Source of the DNA: JBGTKH01 sp041744735
GTDB taxonomy: Bacteria > Planctomycetota > Planctomycetia > Pirellulales > Pirellulaceae
Length of the DNA: 8,194 bases
Reading direction: 5' to 3'
Assembly: GCA_041744735.1 (NCBI GenBank)
Contig: JBGTKH010000612.1
Location: forward strand, 1 to 8,194
Shown here piece after piece: positions 1 to 6,836 of this stretch; the first letter of the stretch is position 1, and each line of letters begins with the position of its first letter. The notes under the pieces are model-generated. The model was not told the DNA's origin. It was given only the letters and a program-made list of their open reading frames with translations, and searched no databases. Made by a program: the position numbers and the translations under genes.

Positions 1-30
1 TAATGTGTTACCCATATAGCTACAACGACT

Positions 31-744
31 CTATCGCGGCAATTCTGAATTCTGTACGTCTGAGCCCAGTTCCAATTGCAACAGATGTGCGATCCGTTTA
101 TCGGCCAGAGTATCGGCGACAAACGCCACGCCGCTGAAGTCGTGCGAGCGGCTGTGTTGGCTGGGGACGGCGATAGTGATCGCGCCGGCGGCGACCGCGG
201 CTCGGCAACCGTTTTCACTGTCCTCCAGCACCATGATCTGCGTTGGTGAGACGCCGAATCTCCGCGCAGCGGTTTGATAGATCTCGGGGTCCGGCTTCCC
301 GTGGGTCACGTCTTCCGACGTCAGAATAAAATCGAATCGCGGCTCGAAGCCGAACACCGAAAGTACGCGAGTCGTGAAAGCGCGGCGACTGCTGGTGGCG
401 ATCGCCTTGGGGATCGAAACAGATTCCAGCGCGTCTAATAGCTCCCGCAGACCCGGCATCGGTGCCAGCCGGCTTGCGAGGATATCGGCGAAAATTTCGT
501 CCGTCTCGGCTTGCAGAATCTGCACCGTCGCGTCGAGTGAATGCAAGTCGATCATGATTTGCAGCGCCACGCGACTGGGGCGGCCCATCATTTGATCGCG
601 CAGCTCGGCCGTGAACTGCTTGCCGCGGCGGCGCAACAGTTCGCTGCCCACTTCGTTGTACAGATCTTCCGTGTTGAACATCAGCCCGTCGAGATCAAAC
701 ACGACGGCGTGAGGGCGCGTGAGGTCGGGCATATTCTCCATCAT
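31..744 (-). CDS. HAD-superfamily hydrolase, beta-phosphoglucomutase/phosphatase-like
   Basis: A 237-residue cytoplasmic HAD enzyme, probably a sugar-phosphate phosphatase or a phosphomutase of the beta-phosphoglucomutase-like subfamily. All four HAD motifs are visible: motif I DLDG at residues 17-20 (Asp17 nucleophile, Asp19 acid/base), motif II at ATSS (Thr117/Ser118), motif III Lys150 in HGKPDP, and motif IV LEDS (Glu174/Asp175). The helical cap lies between motifs I and II, around residues 25-95. Length is normal for the family, and no signal peptide is seen. The open frame extends upstream to 828, but that extension runs through an intergenic repeat (756 onward), so I place the start at the ATG ending at 744. 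ATGs at 741 and 732 are also possible; a GGAG lies just before the one at 732. Substrate cannot be told from the sequence. The gene lies downstream of the propeller/cytochrome gene in the same direction, but repeats separate them, so co-transcription is doubtful. Confidence 0.88.
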   Translation of the reverse strand: MMENMPDLTRPHAVVFDLDGLMFNTEDLYNEVGSELLRRRGKQFTAELRDQMMGRPSRVALQIMIDLHSLDATVQILQAETDEIFADILASRLAPMPGLRELLDALESVSIPKAIATSSRRAFTTRVLSVFGFEPRFDFILTSEDVTHGKPDPEIYQTAARRFGVSPTQIMVLEDSENGCRAAVAAGAITIAVPSQHSRSHDFSGVAFVADTLADKRIAHLLQLELGSDVQNSELPR

Positions 745-755
745 AGCGAAGGCGG

Positions 756-888
756 CTAGTGCTTTGTCAAAACTAAAAAGTGGGGCAAGCATCCTGCTTG
801 CCAACTCGATTTCCACGAGTAAACGCAAGCTGGAAGCTTACGCCACGTAACCGGCCGACCCTAAAATTAAACTTTGACAAAGCACTAG
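756..888. repeat. MITE-like element with 16-bp terminal inverted repeats
   Basis: The ends are perfect 16-bp inverted copies: CTAGTGCTTTGTCAAA at 756-771 and its reverse complement at 873-888. Inside is a strong hairpin, GGCAAGCA/TGCTTGCC (784-791 and 795-802), and a weaker one, AAGCT/AGCTT (827-831 and 835-839). No coding capacity and no clear target-site duplication are visible. The left end lies just upstream of the HAD gene, so the element or its transcript could affect that gene's leader. I infer a non-autonomous palindromic repeat of the type common in planctomycete genomes; other copies would need to be found in the genome to confirm it. Confidence 0.7.
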
Positions 889-903
889 ACTAGTGCTTTG
901 TCA
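875..903. repeat. Perfect 14-bp palindrome made by a third copy of the repeat end
   Basis: TGACAAAGCACTAG (875-888), a single A, then its exact reverse complement at 890-903. The right half is a third copy of the terminal motif of the 756-888 element, in direct orientation relative to the left end. As RNA it could only fold by opening some central pairs. It lies between two minus-strand genes, downstream of the propeller/cytochrome gene, and could act as a bidirectional terminator, although no T-tract follows. Confidence 0.65.
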
Positions 904-925
904 CGTTCCTTGAGCGTTCCTTGAG
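904..925. repeat. Two tandem copies of an 11-bp unit
   Basis: CGTTCCTTGAG occurs at 904-914 and again, identically, at 915-925. It lies just beyond the stop codon of the propeller/cytochrome gene and directly abuts the palindrome ending at 903. No function is evident; it may be slippage at the edge of the repeat block. Confidence 0.6.
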
Positions 926-932
926 CAATTCG

Positions 933-3914
933 TTAGGGAGCGGCCGCTGGAGGCAGCGGCACTTGTGCTGGACCGGCCAGGTACGCAATCAAATCGCGCA
1001 CTTGATCGCTGGACAGCTTTTGTAGCATTCCGTCCGGCATCATTGAGACGTGCGAGAGGACGCGGTTTTCGATCTCGGCGGCGGGCACGACCAGCTTTTC
1101 GTTGACGGTCTGAATCGTCACGGCGTTTTGGGTTTCGGCGATCACGAGCCCCGTGATGATTCGGCCGGCGCTGGTTTCGATGACTTGCATTTGATAATCC
1201 TTGGAAACGGCGGCGCTGGGGTCGATTAAGTTTTCGAGGATGTAATCGAGGTTCTTCCGCTGTGAGCCGGTAATGTCGGGACCGATGTTGCCGCCGGTGT
1301 CGAACAGGCGGTGGCAGTTGGCACAGTTCTTTTGAAAGATGTCGCGGCCGACGCTGCGGTCGGCGAGTTCAAACGACTCGGACGTGAGTTGCTTCTTGTA
1401 ATCGGCGATCAACTTTGCTTTATCGGCCGCTGTCGCGCGCACTTCGCCCCATGCCGCGTTGACTCGCGCAGTCAGTTGCGCGTCGCCCAAACTTTGCAAT
1501 TGCCGCGCGGTGTAGGCCGTTAAGTCCGAGCGTGGAATCCGCTGTAACTCGACCGCATCCATCAGCGCGCCGGCCCACGCGGCTCGCGACGCCAATGTTT
1601 GCAGCGCATCTTGACGAGCCGCGGCGTCGAACGAGGCATAATGGTCGAGAATCGTGTGGGGCGTCGCCGGGTCGTCGTACGCGGCCAAGCCGCGCAGCGC
1701 GGCGCTGCGTGCTGCCGGATCGCGGACGAGGGCCAGTAAGAGCGGCGGCAAGTCGTCGACACGTTTCGCGACCAGCGCTTGAAGTGCTCGATTGCGAGCG
1801 GCCGCCGACGCGGTCGAGTCCTCGGCCTGTTCGCGCAGCGATCGCAGCGCCACCGGATCATCGAACACCAGGGCCACTTGTAGAGCCTGCTCGCGGACGG
1901 ATGCGCTGGATGTCGTGTTCAGCTTCGCATAAGCCTGTGGCCAGGCTTGCGGCATGCTTACGCTGCGTCGTCCTTCGAGTCCTTGCAGCACACCGGCGAG
2001 TACGTCCTGATGAACGTGTTCGTCATCTGTTGCGATGAGCAGCAGCATAAGACCATTCAAACCCTCCGTCGCTTCGGCAATCGAAGCCACGCGGCGGGCG
2101 ACGTGGCGGCGGACCAGCGGAATCTTCGCGGTGGCCGCCAGAGTGATGAATCGGTTCATGTCGTCGTGAACCAGCGGCTCGACGGCGTACCATGTCATCC
2201 GCGGCAAGTTCGCATCGCCGGCATCTTCGGCGCGGGCCAACAGGGCCTCGGCAATCGGCCAGCACTGATCGGGCCGCAGCCTTTGCAATGCGCAGGCAAT
2301 ATGCAGCCTGACGAAAGGCGAGTCACCGGTCGCGGCCAACTCGCGAAATTGCCGCAGTGCATCCGCGGGCGGGTCGCGGTCTTCGCACAGCAGCCGCACC
2401 GACCACGCGCGAACGTACTCGCTCTCGTGGCTCAGTTGACTCATCAAGAACTCGTCGTCCAACCCGCCGGTGACGTGCAGCGCCCAGAGCGCTCGCAACT
2501 TGCGAGCCACGTCGGTCTGCTCGACAAACATCGCATGCAATTGACGGCGAACTTCCATCATTTCGCGCCCTTGTGCCGCGTGCTCTTGCAACAGCCGCCG
2601 CGCATGGCGCACGTACCAATCGTTCTTGTGAAGTTGCAATTCGACCAACTCGCGATCGCTAAGTGCGGCCACATCGGCCAACGGTGCCGCCGGTTCTCCA
2701 TACGCGATCTTGAAGATCCGGCCGGTGTGACGCCGTGTGTTCTTCACGCTGTGGCATTCGCCCGTGTCGGACCAATCGCTGGCATACACCGCGCCATCGG
2801 GGCCGTATTGCAACGTGACGCCCATGTACCACGGGTCCTTGGAAAACATCACGTCGGGCCCGTGCGACGCGGTGTAACCCGAACCCGCACGCCGCAGGAT
2901 GTCGTTGTTGATCCGCTTCCCATGAATGTTGTTCATGAAGACCGTGTTGCGATATCGATCGGGCCAGTTGTCGCCCAGGTACACCATCGTGCCGCAGTGT
3001 GCATGCCCGCCGCCAGCGTCGTGTTCCGCGGCTGAACCCAGTCCGTCGCGCACGTTGTGCTGGCCGACAAAGTGCAAGTGGTCGGCGATCGAGTCGATCC
3101 GCTCGTAGGCGTATTGGCTCGACGGCCGGTTTCGCCACGGTTCGTAATGAGCACCCTGGATCACGTGGAACAGATGCGGATCCACACAGTTGCACACAAA
3201 CGCTTCGCCGTAATCATCCCAATCGATGCCCCAGGGGTTGGTCGTGCCGTCGGCGAACGGTTCCCAGACGTGCCGCACGGGGTGATACCGATACACTCCG
3301 CCGTCAAATGTCACTCGCTGATCGTCCGGCGTGCCGGGTTTGCCGATCTGCGACCAGTTGGTGCGGCCGTGCGTTCCGTACAGCCAGCCGTCCGGCCCCC
3401 ACGCAAAGGCGTTGGCCAGATTGTGCGAGTTGGCGTGATTGCCGAAACCGTCGAGCAGCACTTGCGGCGCGCCGTCCGGCCGGTCGTCGCCGTCGCGATC
3501 CGGGATGAAGTAGAAGTACGGTGGCGACATGACCCACGCGCCGCCGAAGCCGACTTCGATGCCGGTGACGTAGTTCAGCTTGTCGTAGAACACGGTCCGC
3601 TTGTCGAAGCGGCCGTCGTTGGCCACGTCCTCGAAAATCACGATGCGGTCACCGGGCCGCGTGCCGTGATTCGGATAGTTGTAAGCTTCGGCGACCCACA
3701 GGCGTCCGCGGTCGTCGATGCAAAAACCGATCGGCTGACGAACATCCGGCTCGCCGGCGAACAGCGTGACGTGAAATCCCTTCGGCACGACCATCGTGCG
3801 CGCCGCTTCGTCGGGCGGCAGCGGCGCGTCGGCCTCCGCATCCTCGGCGGATGATAGCCGCAGCGAACAGCCAAGCAGCAGGCAACTGAGCAAGACAACC
3901 ATCACGCGATACAT
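933..3914 (-). CDS. PVC-type membrane-bound dehydrogenase: beta-propeller, HEAT repeats, cytochrome c domain
   Basis: A 993-residue exported protein of the architecture frequent in Planctomycetes and Verrucomicrobia. The N-terminus is a lipoprotein-like signal with lipobox LLGC (Cys16). A sugar/sorbosone-dehydrogenase-like beta-propeller follows at about residues 35-400, with Asp-rich, possibly Ca-binding loops (DRDGDDRPDG at 139-148). About 420-830 is alpha-helical and HEAT-like, and the C-terminus is a haem domain with CANCH (Cys864, Cys867, His868); MMPDGM at 958-963 offers candidate Met axial ligands. The likely job is periplasmic oxidation of a carbohydrate or related substrate, passing electrons through the c-type haem; the substrate is unknown. 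The frame opens at a GTG at 3932, but I choose the ATG at 3914 because AAAGGTGA lies 7-8 bases upstream and the signal peptide then begins cleanly. It is divergent from the sulfatase, which fits a shared role in polysaccharide breakdown (inference). Confidence 0.9.
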   Translation of the reverse strand: MYRVMVVLLSCLLLGCSLRLSSAEDAEADAPLPPDEAARTMVVPKGFHVTLFAGEPDVRQPIGFCIDDRGRLWVAEAYNYPNHGTRPGDRIVIFEDVANDGRFDKRTVFYDKLNYVTGIEVGFGGAWVMSPPYFYFIPDRDGDDRPDGAPQVLLDGFGNHANSHNLANAFAWGPDGWLYGTHGRTNWSQIGKPGTPDDQRVTFDGGVYRYHPVRHVWEPFADGTTNPWGIDWDDYGEAFVCNCVDPHLFHVIQGAHYEPWRNRPSSQYAYERIDSIADHLHFVGQHNVRDGLGSAAEHDAGGGHAHCGTMVYLGDNWPDRYRNTVFMNNIHGKRINNDILRRAGSGYTASHGPDVMFSKDPWYMGVTLQYGPDGAVYASDWSDTGECHSVKNTRRHTGRIFKIAYGEPAAPLADVAALSDRELVELQLHKNDWYVRHARRLLQEHAAQGREMMEVRRQLHAMFVEQTDVARKLRALWALHVTGGLDDEFLMSQLSHESEYVRAWSVRLLCEDRDPPADALRQFRELAATGDSPFVRLHIACALQRLRPDQCWPIAEALLARAEDAGDANLPRMTWYAVEPLVHDDMNRFITLAATAKIPLVRRHVARRVASIAEATEGLNGLMLLLIATDDEHVHQDVLAGVLQGLEGRRSVSMPQAWPQAYAKLNTTSSASVREQALQVALVFDDPVALRSLREQAEDSTASAAARNRALQALVAKRVDDLPPLLLALVRDPAARSAALRGLAAYDDPATPHTILDHYASFDAAARQDALQTLASRAAWAGALMDAVELQRIPRSDLTAYTARQLQSLGDAQLTARVNAAWGEVRATAADKAKLIADYKKQLTSESFELADRSVGRDIFQKNCANCHRLFDTGGNIGPDITGSQRKNLDYILENLIDPSAAVSKDYQMQVIETSAGRIITGLVIAETQNAVTIQTVNEKLVVPAAEIENRVLSHVSMMPDGMLQKLSSDQVRDLIAYLAGPAQVPLPPAAAP

Positions 3915-3921
3915 GCCATAT

Positions 3922-3929
3922 TCACCTTT
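3922..3929 (-). promoter_or_regulatory. Ribosome binding site for the propeller/cytochrome gene
   Basis: Read on the minus strand, AAAGGTGA ends 7 bases before the ATG at 3914-3912. It supports that start over the upstream in-frame GTG at 3932, which has this same stretch inside its coding sequence. Confidence 0.5.
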
Positions 3930-3955
3930 CACTTGCCATTATCTTCCAGCACTGC

Positions 3956-4020
3956 TCCGTGGCCGTCCTGAATCCGTGGGGTGAATGTGCGTTTCCCCAC
4001 GGATTCAGGACGGTCACGGA
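3956..4020. repeat. 26-bp inverted repeat in the divergent intergenic region
   Basis: The arms 3956-3981 and 3995-4020 pair over all 26 positions with a single G·T (3962/4014), leaving a 13-base loop. The arm core reads CCGTCCTGAATCCGTGGGG. The structure sits between the divergent starts of the propeller/cytochrome gene (42 bp away) and the sulfatase (167 bp away). It may be a mobile palindromic repeat or a transcription-blocking structure that insulates the two promoters. The stretch between it and the sulfatase (4021-4187) shows no convincing gene. Confidence 0.75.
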
Positions 4021-4113
4021 TAGAATCAAAGCAAAAGCTGTTGAGAGCTAAAATAACTGTTGAGGCCAACGAGATCGTAACTACACTGGCTGAGCAAAGC
4101 AATTGCTTGCGGA

Positions 4114-4142
4114 TTGACCGTGCCAGCTCGACGGTGGATACT
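4114..4142 (+). promoter_or_regulatory. Possible sigma70-like promoter for the sulfatase
   Basis: TTGACC (4114-4119, 5 of 6 to the -35 consensus) and GATACT (4137-4142, 4 of 6 to the -10 consensus) are separated by exactly 17 bases. Transcription would start near 4149, giving a leader of about 40 bases. Planctomycete promoters are not well defined, so this is only a candidate. Confidence 0.3.
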
Positions 4143-4175
4143 GAGGTCAGACTGCTTCACGTCAATTGCTGAATG

Positions 4176-4181
4176 AGAGGA
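4176..4181 (+). promoter_or_regulatory. Ribosome binding site for the sulfatase
   Basis: AGAGGA followed by a 6-base spacer to the ATG at 4188. It decides that start over the in-frame ATG at 4173, which overlaps nothing resembling a Shine-Dalgarno sequence at the right distance. Confidence 0.6.
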
Positions 4182-4187
4182 CTTGAT

Positions 4188-5540
4188 ATGCTTCGCTCAA
4201 TGACGATCGCGACCGTGCTTGTGGCTTTCTTACTGCCCGCGTTTTATTCGCTACCGCTTTTCGCCGCATCAACAGATCGCCCCAACATCGTGCTGATCAT
4301 GGCCGACGACATGGGCTACGAGTGCATCGGGGCCAACGGCAGCACGTCGTACAAGACGCCGCATCTGGATCGGCTGGCGGCGGCGGGAGTGCGATTCGAG
4401 CATTGTCACGTGCAGCCACTGTGCACGCCCACGCGAGTGCAGCTTATGACCGGCCTGTACAACCAGCGCAATTACATCCGCTTCGGGCTGTTGGACCCGG
4501 AGGCGGTCACATTCGCGCACGCGTTCAAGCAGGCCGGCTACGCGACGTGCGTGGTGGGCAAGTGGCAGCTTGAGGGCGGTCTCGACGGGCCGCGGCATTT
4601 CGGGTTCGACGAGTATTGTCTGTGGCAGTTGAATCGCCGCCCCAGCCGCTATGCGAACCCCGGCCTGGAGATCAACGGCAAGCAAGTCGATTACAGCAAT
4701 GGCCAGTACGGGCCGGACCTGGTGAGCGATTACTTGTGCGACTTCATCGACCGCAACAAGGACAAACCGTTTCTGGCTTACTATCCGATGATCCTGACCC
4801 ATTCGCCTTACGAACCGACGCCGGACAGCAAAGAATGGGACGCCAGCGTGAAGGGCGTGCGCAGCGAGGCCGGCAACAAAAAGTTCTTCGCCGACATGGT
4901 CCAGCATTGCGATAAGATCGTCGGCAAGATTGTGGCAAAGCTGGACGAGGCCGGCGTGCGCGAGCGAACGCTGTTCATCTTCATCGGCGACAACGGCACG
5001 GGCCAAGGAGTTGTGTCGATGATGGGCGACCGCGAGGTGCATGGCGGCAAAGGCAAAACGATCGACACGGGCACACACGTGCCGATGATCGTGAACTGGC
5101 CGAGCAAAATTCCGCCGGGGCGAGTCTGCGGCGATCTGGTCGATTCCACCGATTTCTTCCCCACAATGCTGGCCGCCGCGGGCATCAGCGTGCCGAAAGA
5201 ACCGGCGCTCGATGGCCGCAGTTTCCTGCCGCAACTGTTGGGTCAGCCGGGCGATCCGCGCTCATGGATCTATTGCTGGTACAATCGCGACGGCGGGACG
5301 AAGGGAGCGGAGCTGGCGCGGAATCAGCGCTTTAAACTGTACAGCGACGGCCGGCTGTTCGACGTCGCCGCCGATCCGCTGGAAAACAACCCGTTGGCCG
5401 ATGCGACACTAAGTGACGAAGCACAACAGGCCCGCACACAATTGCAATCGGCTCTCGATCAATACAAAGGAACGCGCCGGCCGGTGGCAGGGAAAACTCC
5501 CGACAGTAAGAAGGCCAAAGGTAAGAAGTCGAGAGCATGA
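4188..5540 (+). CDS. Secreted formylglycine-dependent sulfatase
   Basis: A 450-residue type I sulfatase (alkaline-phosphatase fold) that would hydrolyse sulfate esters, most likely on a polysaccharide. A hydrophobic signal peptide occupies residues 1 to about 27 (cleavage near LFAAS), so it acts in the periplasm or outside. The active-site motif is C-T-P-T-R at 79-83; Cys79 would be converted to formylglycine by a formylglycine-generating enzyme encoded elsewhere. Metal ligands are visible: Asp40/Asp41 in IMADDMGY and Asp268/Asn269 in FIGDNG. GKW (Lys125), His205 and the GGKGK segment (Lys288/Lys290) fit other conserved sulfate-binding positions. Serine at the third motif position of CxPSR is replaced by Thr82, a known variation. 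The last 10 or so residues are Lys-rich and probably disordered. The ATG at 4188 is chosen for its ribosome binding site; 4173 and 4200 are alternatives. Exact substrate cannot be assigned by reading. Confidence 0.93.
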   Translation: MLRSMTIATVLVAFLLPAFYSLPLFAASTDRPNIVLIMADDMGYECIGANGSTSYKTPHLDRLAAAGVRFEHCHVQPLCTPTRVQLMTGLYNQRNYIRFGLLDPEAVTFAHAFKQAGYATCVVGKWQLEGGLDGPRHFGFDEYCLWQLNRRPSRYANPGLEINGKQVDYSNGQYGPDLVSDYLCDFIDRNKDKPFLAYYPMILTHSPYEPTPDSKEWDASVKGVRSEAGNKKFFADMVQHCDKIVGKIVAKLDEAGVRERTLFIFIGDNGTGQGVVSMMGDREVHGGKGKTIDTGTHVPMIVNWPSKIPPGRVCGDLVDSTDFFPTMLAAAGISVPKEPALDGRSFLPQLLGQPGDPRSWIYCWYNRDGGTKGAELARNQRFKLYSDGRLFDVAADPLENNPLADATLSDEAQQARTQLQSALDQYKGTRRPVAGKTPDSKKAKGKKSRA

Positions 5541-5599
5541 TCAATACCAACCGCCTGCTCTCACCAAACTGATCTCGTAAAAGTTCGAGCGGATTTTCA

Positions 5600-6805
5600 G
5601 TGGCTGACTTTTCTAACGACAACCAGCGATTCGGCGACACACCGCCATATTCCCCCGATGCGGGTTTTCAAGACTTGTCGACCCAACAGGCCGACCATCG
5701 TCGGCGTTTGGCGGAATTCTATCAAGCGCTGTTTCATCTGACGCCGCGCGTGTTTGTTACGCCCGCGATCGTCGTCGTCAACGTCGTGATCTTTCTCGCG
5801 ATGGTGGCTTGGGGAGCGAACTTTTTCTGGCCTGACGGCGAAAGCATGATTGCGTGGGGCGCGAACTTCGGTCCCAAGACAGCCAATGGCCAATGGTGGC
5901 GATTGCTGACGTGTATGTTTCTGCATTTCGGCGTCGTTCACTTGGCGTTCAACATGTGGGTGTTGTGGGACGCGGGGCAGTTGGTCGAGCGGCTGGTGGG
6001 CAACGTGGGCTTCCTGCTGATGTATCTGATCGCTGGACTCGCCGGGAGCCTGGCCAGCGTGTATTGGAATCCGCACGTGATCAGCGCCGGCGCGTCCGGC
6101 GCGGTGTTCGGCGTGTTTGGGGCACTGCTCGGTTTTCTGTTGTGGCGTCGAGATTCGATTCCGCTCGAGACATTCAAGGGTCTTCGCAACAGCGCCCTGA
6201 CTTTTCTGGTCTTCAATCTGATCCTCGGGATGCAGGTCAAGGGCATCGACTTGGCTGCCCACGTCGGCGGGTTGGTGGCCGGGTTTGTGTGTGGAACGGC
6301 GATGAGTCAGCGGATAAGTTTGGCGGAAATTGACGAGGCCGCGGCCGGTCGCTGGGTCCGCAATACGCTGGTCGCGGCCGGCGGCGCCGGGCTGATCGCG
6401 CTCGCCATTTGGCTGATGCCCGCGGGGCCCATCGACATTATGGCCGAGCAAGACCGAATGCAGGCGGTGCAGAAGCAAGCGTCCAACGTGTATCATGAAG
6501 CGGCTGAGCGGCATCGAAACGGCGACCTCAGCGATGTCGAACTAGCCGAGATCGTCGAGCGACAGGTGTTGCCGCCGTGGCGTGAGGCCCGCGAAAGTCT
6601 GCGCCGCGTAGAGCACGAGCGCAGCGTTGATCCCGAGCGCGTCGCGCGTTTGGTCGAATCGATGAGACTGCGCGAGGAAAGTTGGCAATCGCTGATCGAC
6701 GGCCTGCGCGATCAAGATGAATCGAAGTTCAAGACACATCGCGAAAAATGGGAAGCGGCCGACGCGTTACTCCAAACGCTCGATGCAAATGATCGCCGCC
6801 AATGA
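5600..6805 (+). CDS. Rhomboid-family intramembrane serine protease with C-terminal helical domain
   Basis: A 401-residue inner-membrane protease that cleaves transmembrane segments of partner proteins. Predicted membrane helices lie at about 52-72, 99-123, 133-155, 160-183, 196-212 and 217-236, plus an extra one at about 254-274. The catalytic dyad is Ser166 in GASGA (164-168) and His221 in AAHVGG; the H-x-x-x-N pair (His114, Asn118) on helix 2 fits the oxyanion site. The segment after residue 280 is about 120 residues of charged helix, perhaps coiled coil. If the core is oriented as in GlpG, with its termini in the cytoplasm, the seventh helix would place this tail in the periplasm (inference). 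The start is a GTG at 5600 with only a weak upstream GAGCGGA. It begins 59 bp after the sulfatase and ends 31 bp before the redoxin gene, so co-transcription with the latter is likely. Its substrate is unknown. Confidence 0.92.
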   Translation: MADFSNDNQRFGDTPPYSPDAGFQDLSTQQADHRRRLAEFYQALFHLTPRVFVTPAIVVVNVVIFLAMVAWGANFFWPDGESMIAWGANFGPKTANGQWWRLLTCMFLHFGVVHLAFNMWVLWDAGQLVERLVGNVGFLLMYLIAGLAGSLASVYWNPHVISAGASGAVFGVFGALLGFLLWRRDSIPLETFKGLRNSALTFLVFNLILGMQVKGIDLAAHVGGLVAGFVCGTAMSQRISLAEIDEAAAGRWVRNTLVAAGGAGLIALAIWLMPAGPIDIMAEQDRMQAVQKQASNVYHEAAERHRNGDLSDVELAEIVERQVLPPWREARESLRRVEHERSVDPERVARLVESMRLREESWQSLIDGLRDQDESKFKTHREKWEAADALLQTLDANDRRQ

Positions 6806-6836
6806 CAAGCACGATAGTTAAATCGGAGAAACAGCG

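Noticed and set aside
756..903. A CRISPR array, suggested by repeated CTAGTGCTTTGTCA motifs.
   Set aside because: There are only three copies in mixed orientation, with no regular spacers and no cas genes nearby.
1947..3035. A long plus-strand open frame (362 codons) opposite the propeller/cytochrome gene.
   Set aside because: It is antisense to a gene with clear domains, and its composition is that of a GC-rich shadow frame.
3981..4172. A small plus-strand open frame upstream of the sulfatase (63 codons from GTG).
   Set aside because: It starts inside the inverted repeat, has no ribosome binding site and no recognisable protein features; it is probably leader sequence.
4269..5234. A long minus-strand open frame (321 codons) opposite the sulfatase.
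   Set aside because: It is antisense to conserved sulfatase motifs and His/Arg-rich like other shadow frames.
5597..6514. A minus-strand open frame (305 codons) opposite the rhomboid gene.
   Set aside because: It is antisense to the rhomboid core, with no recognisable domain.
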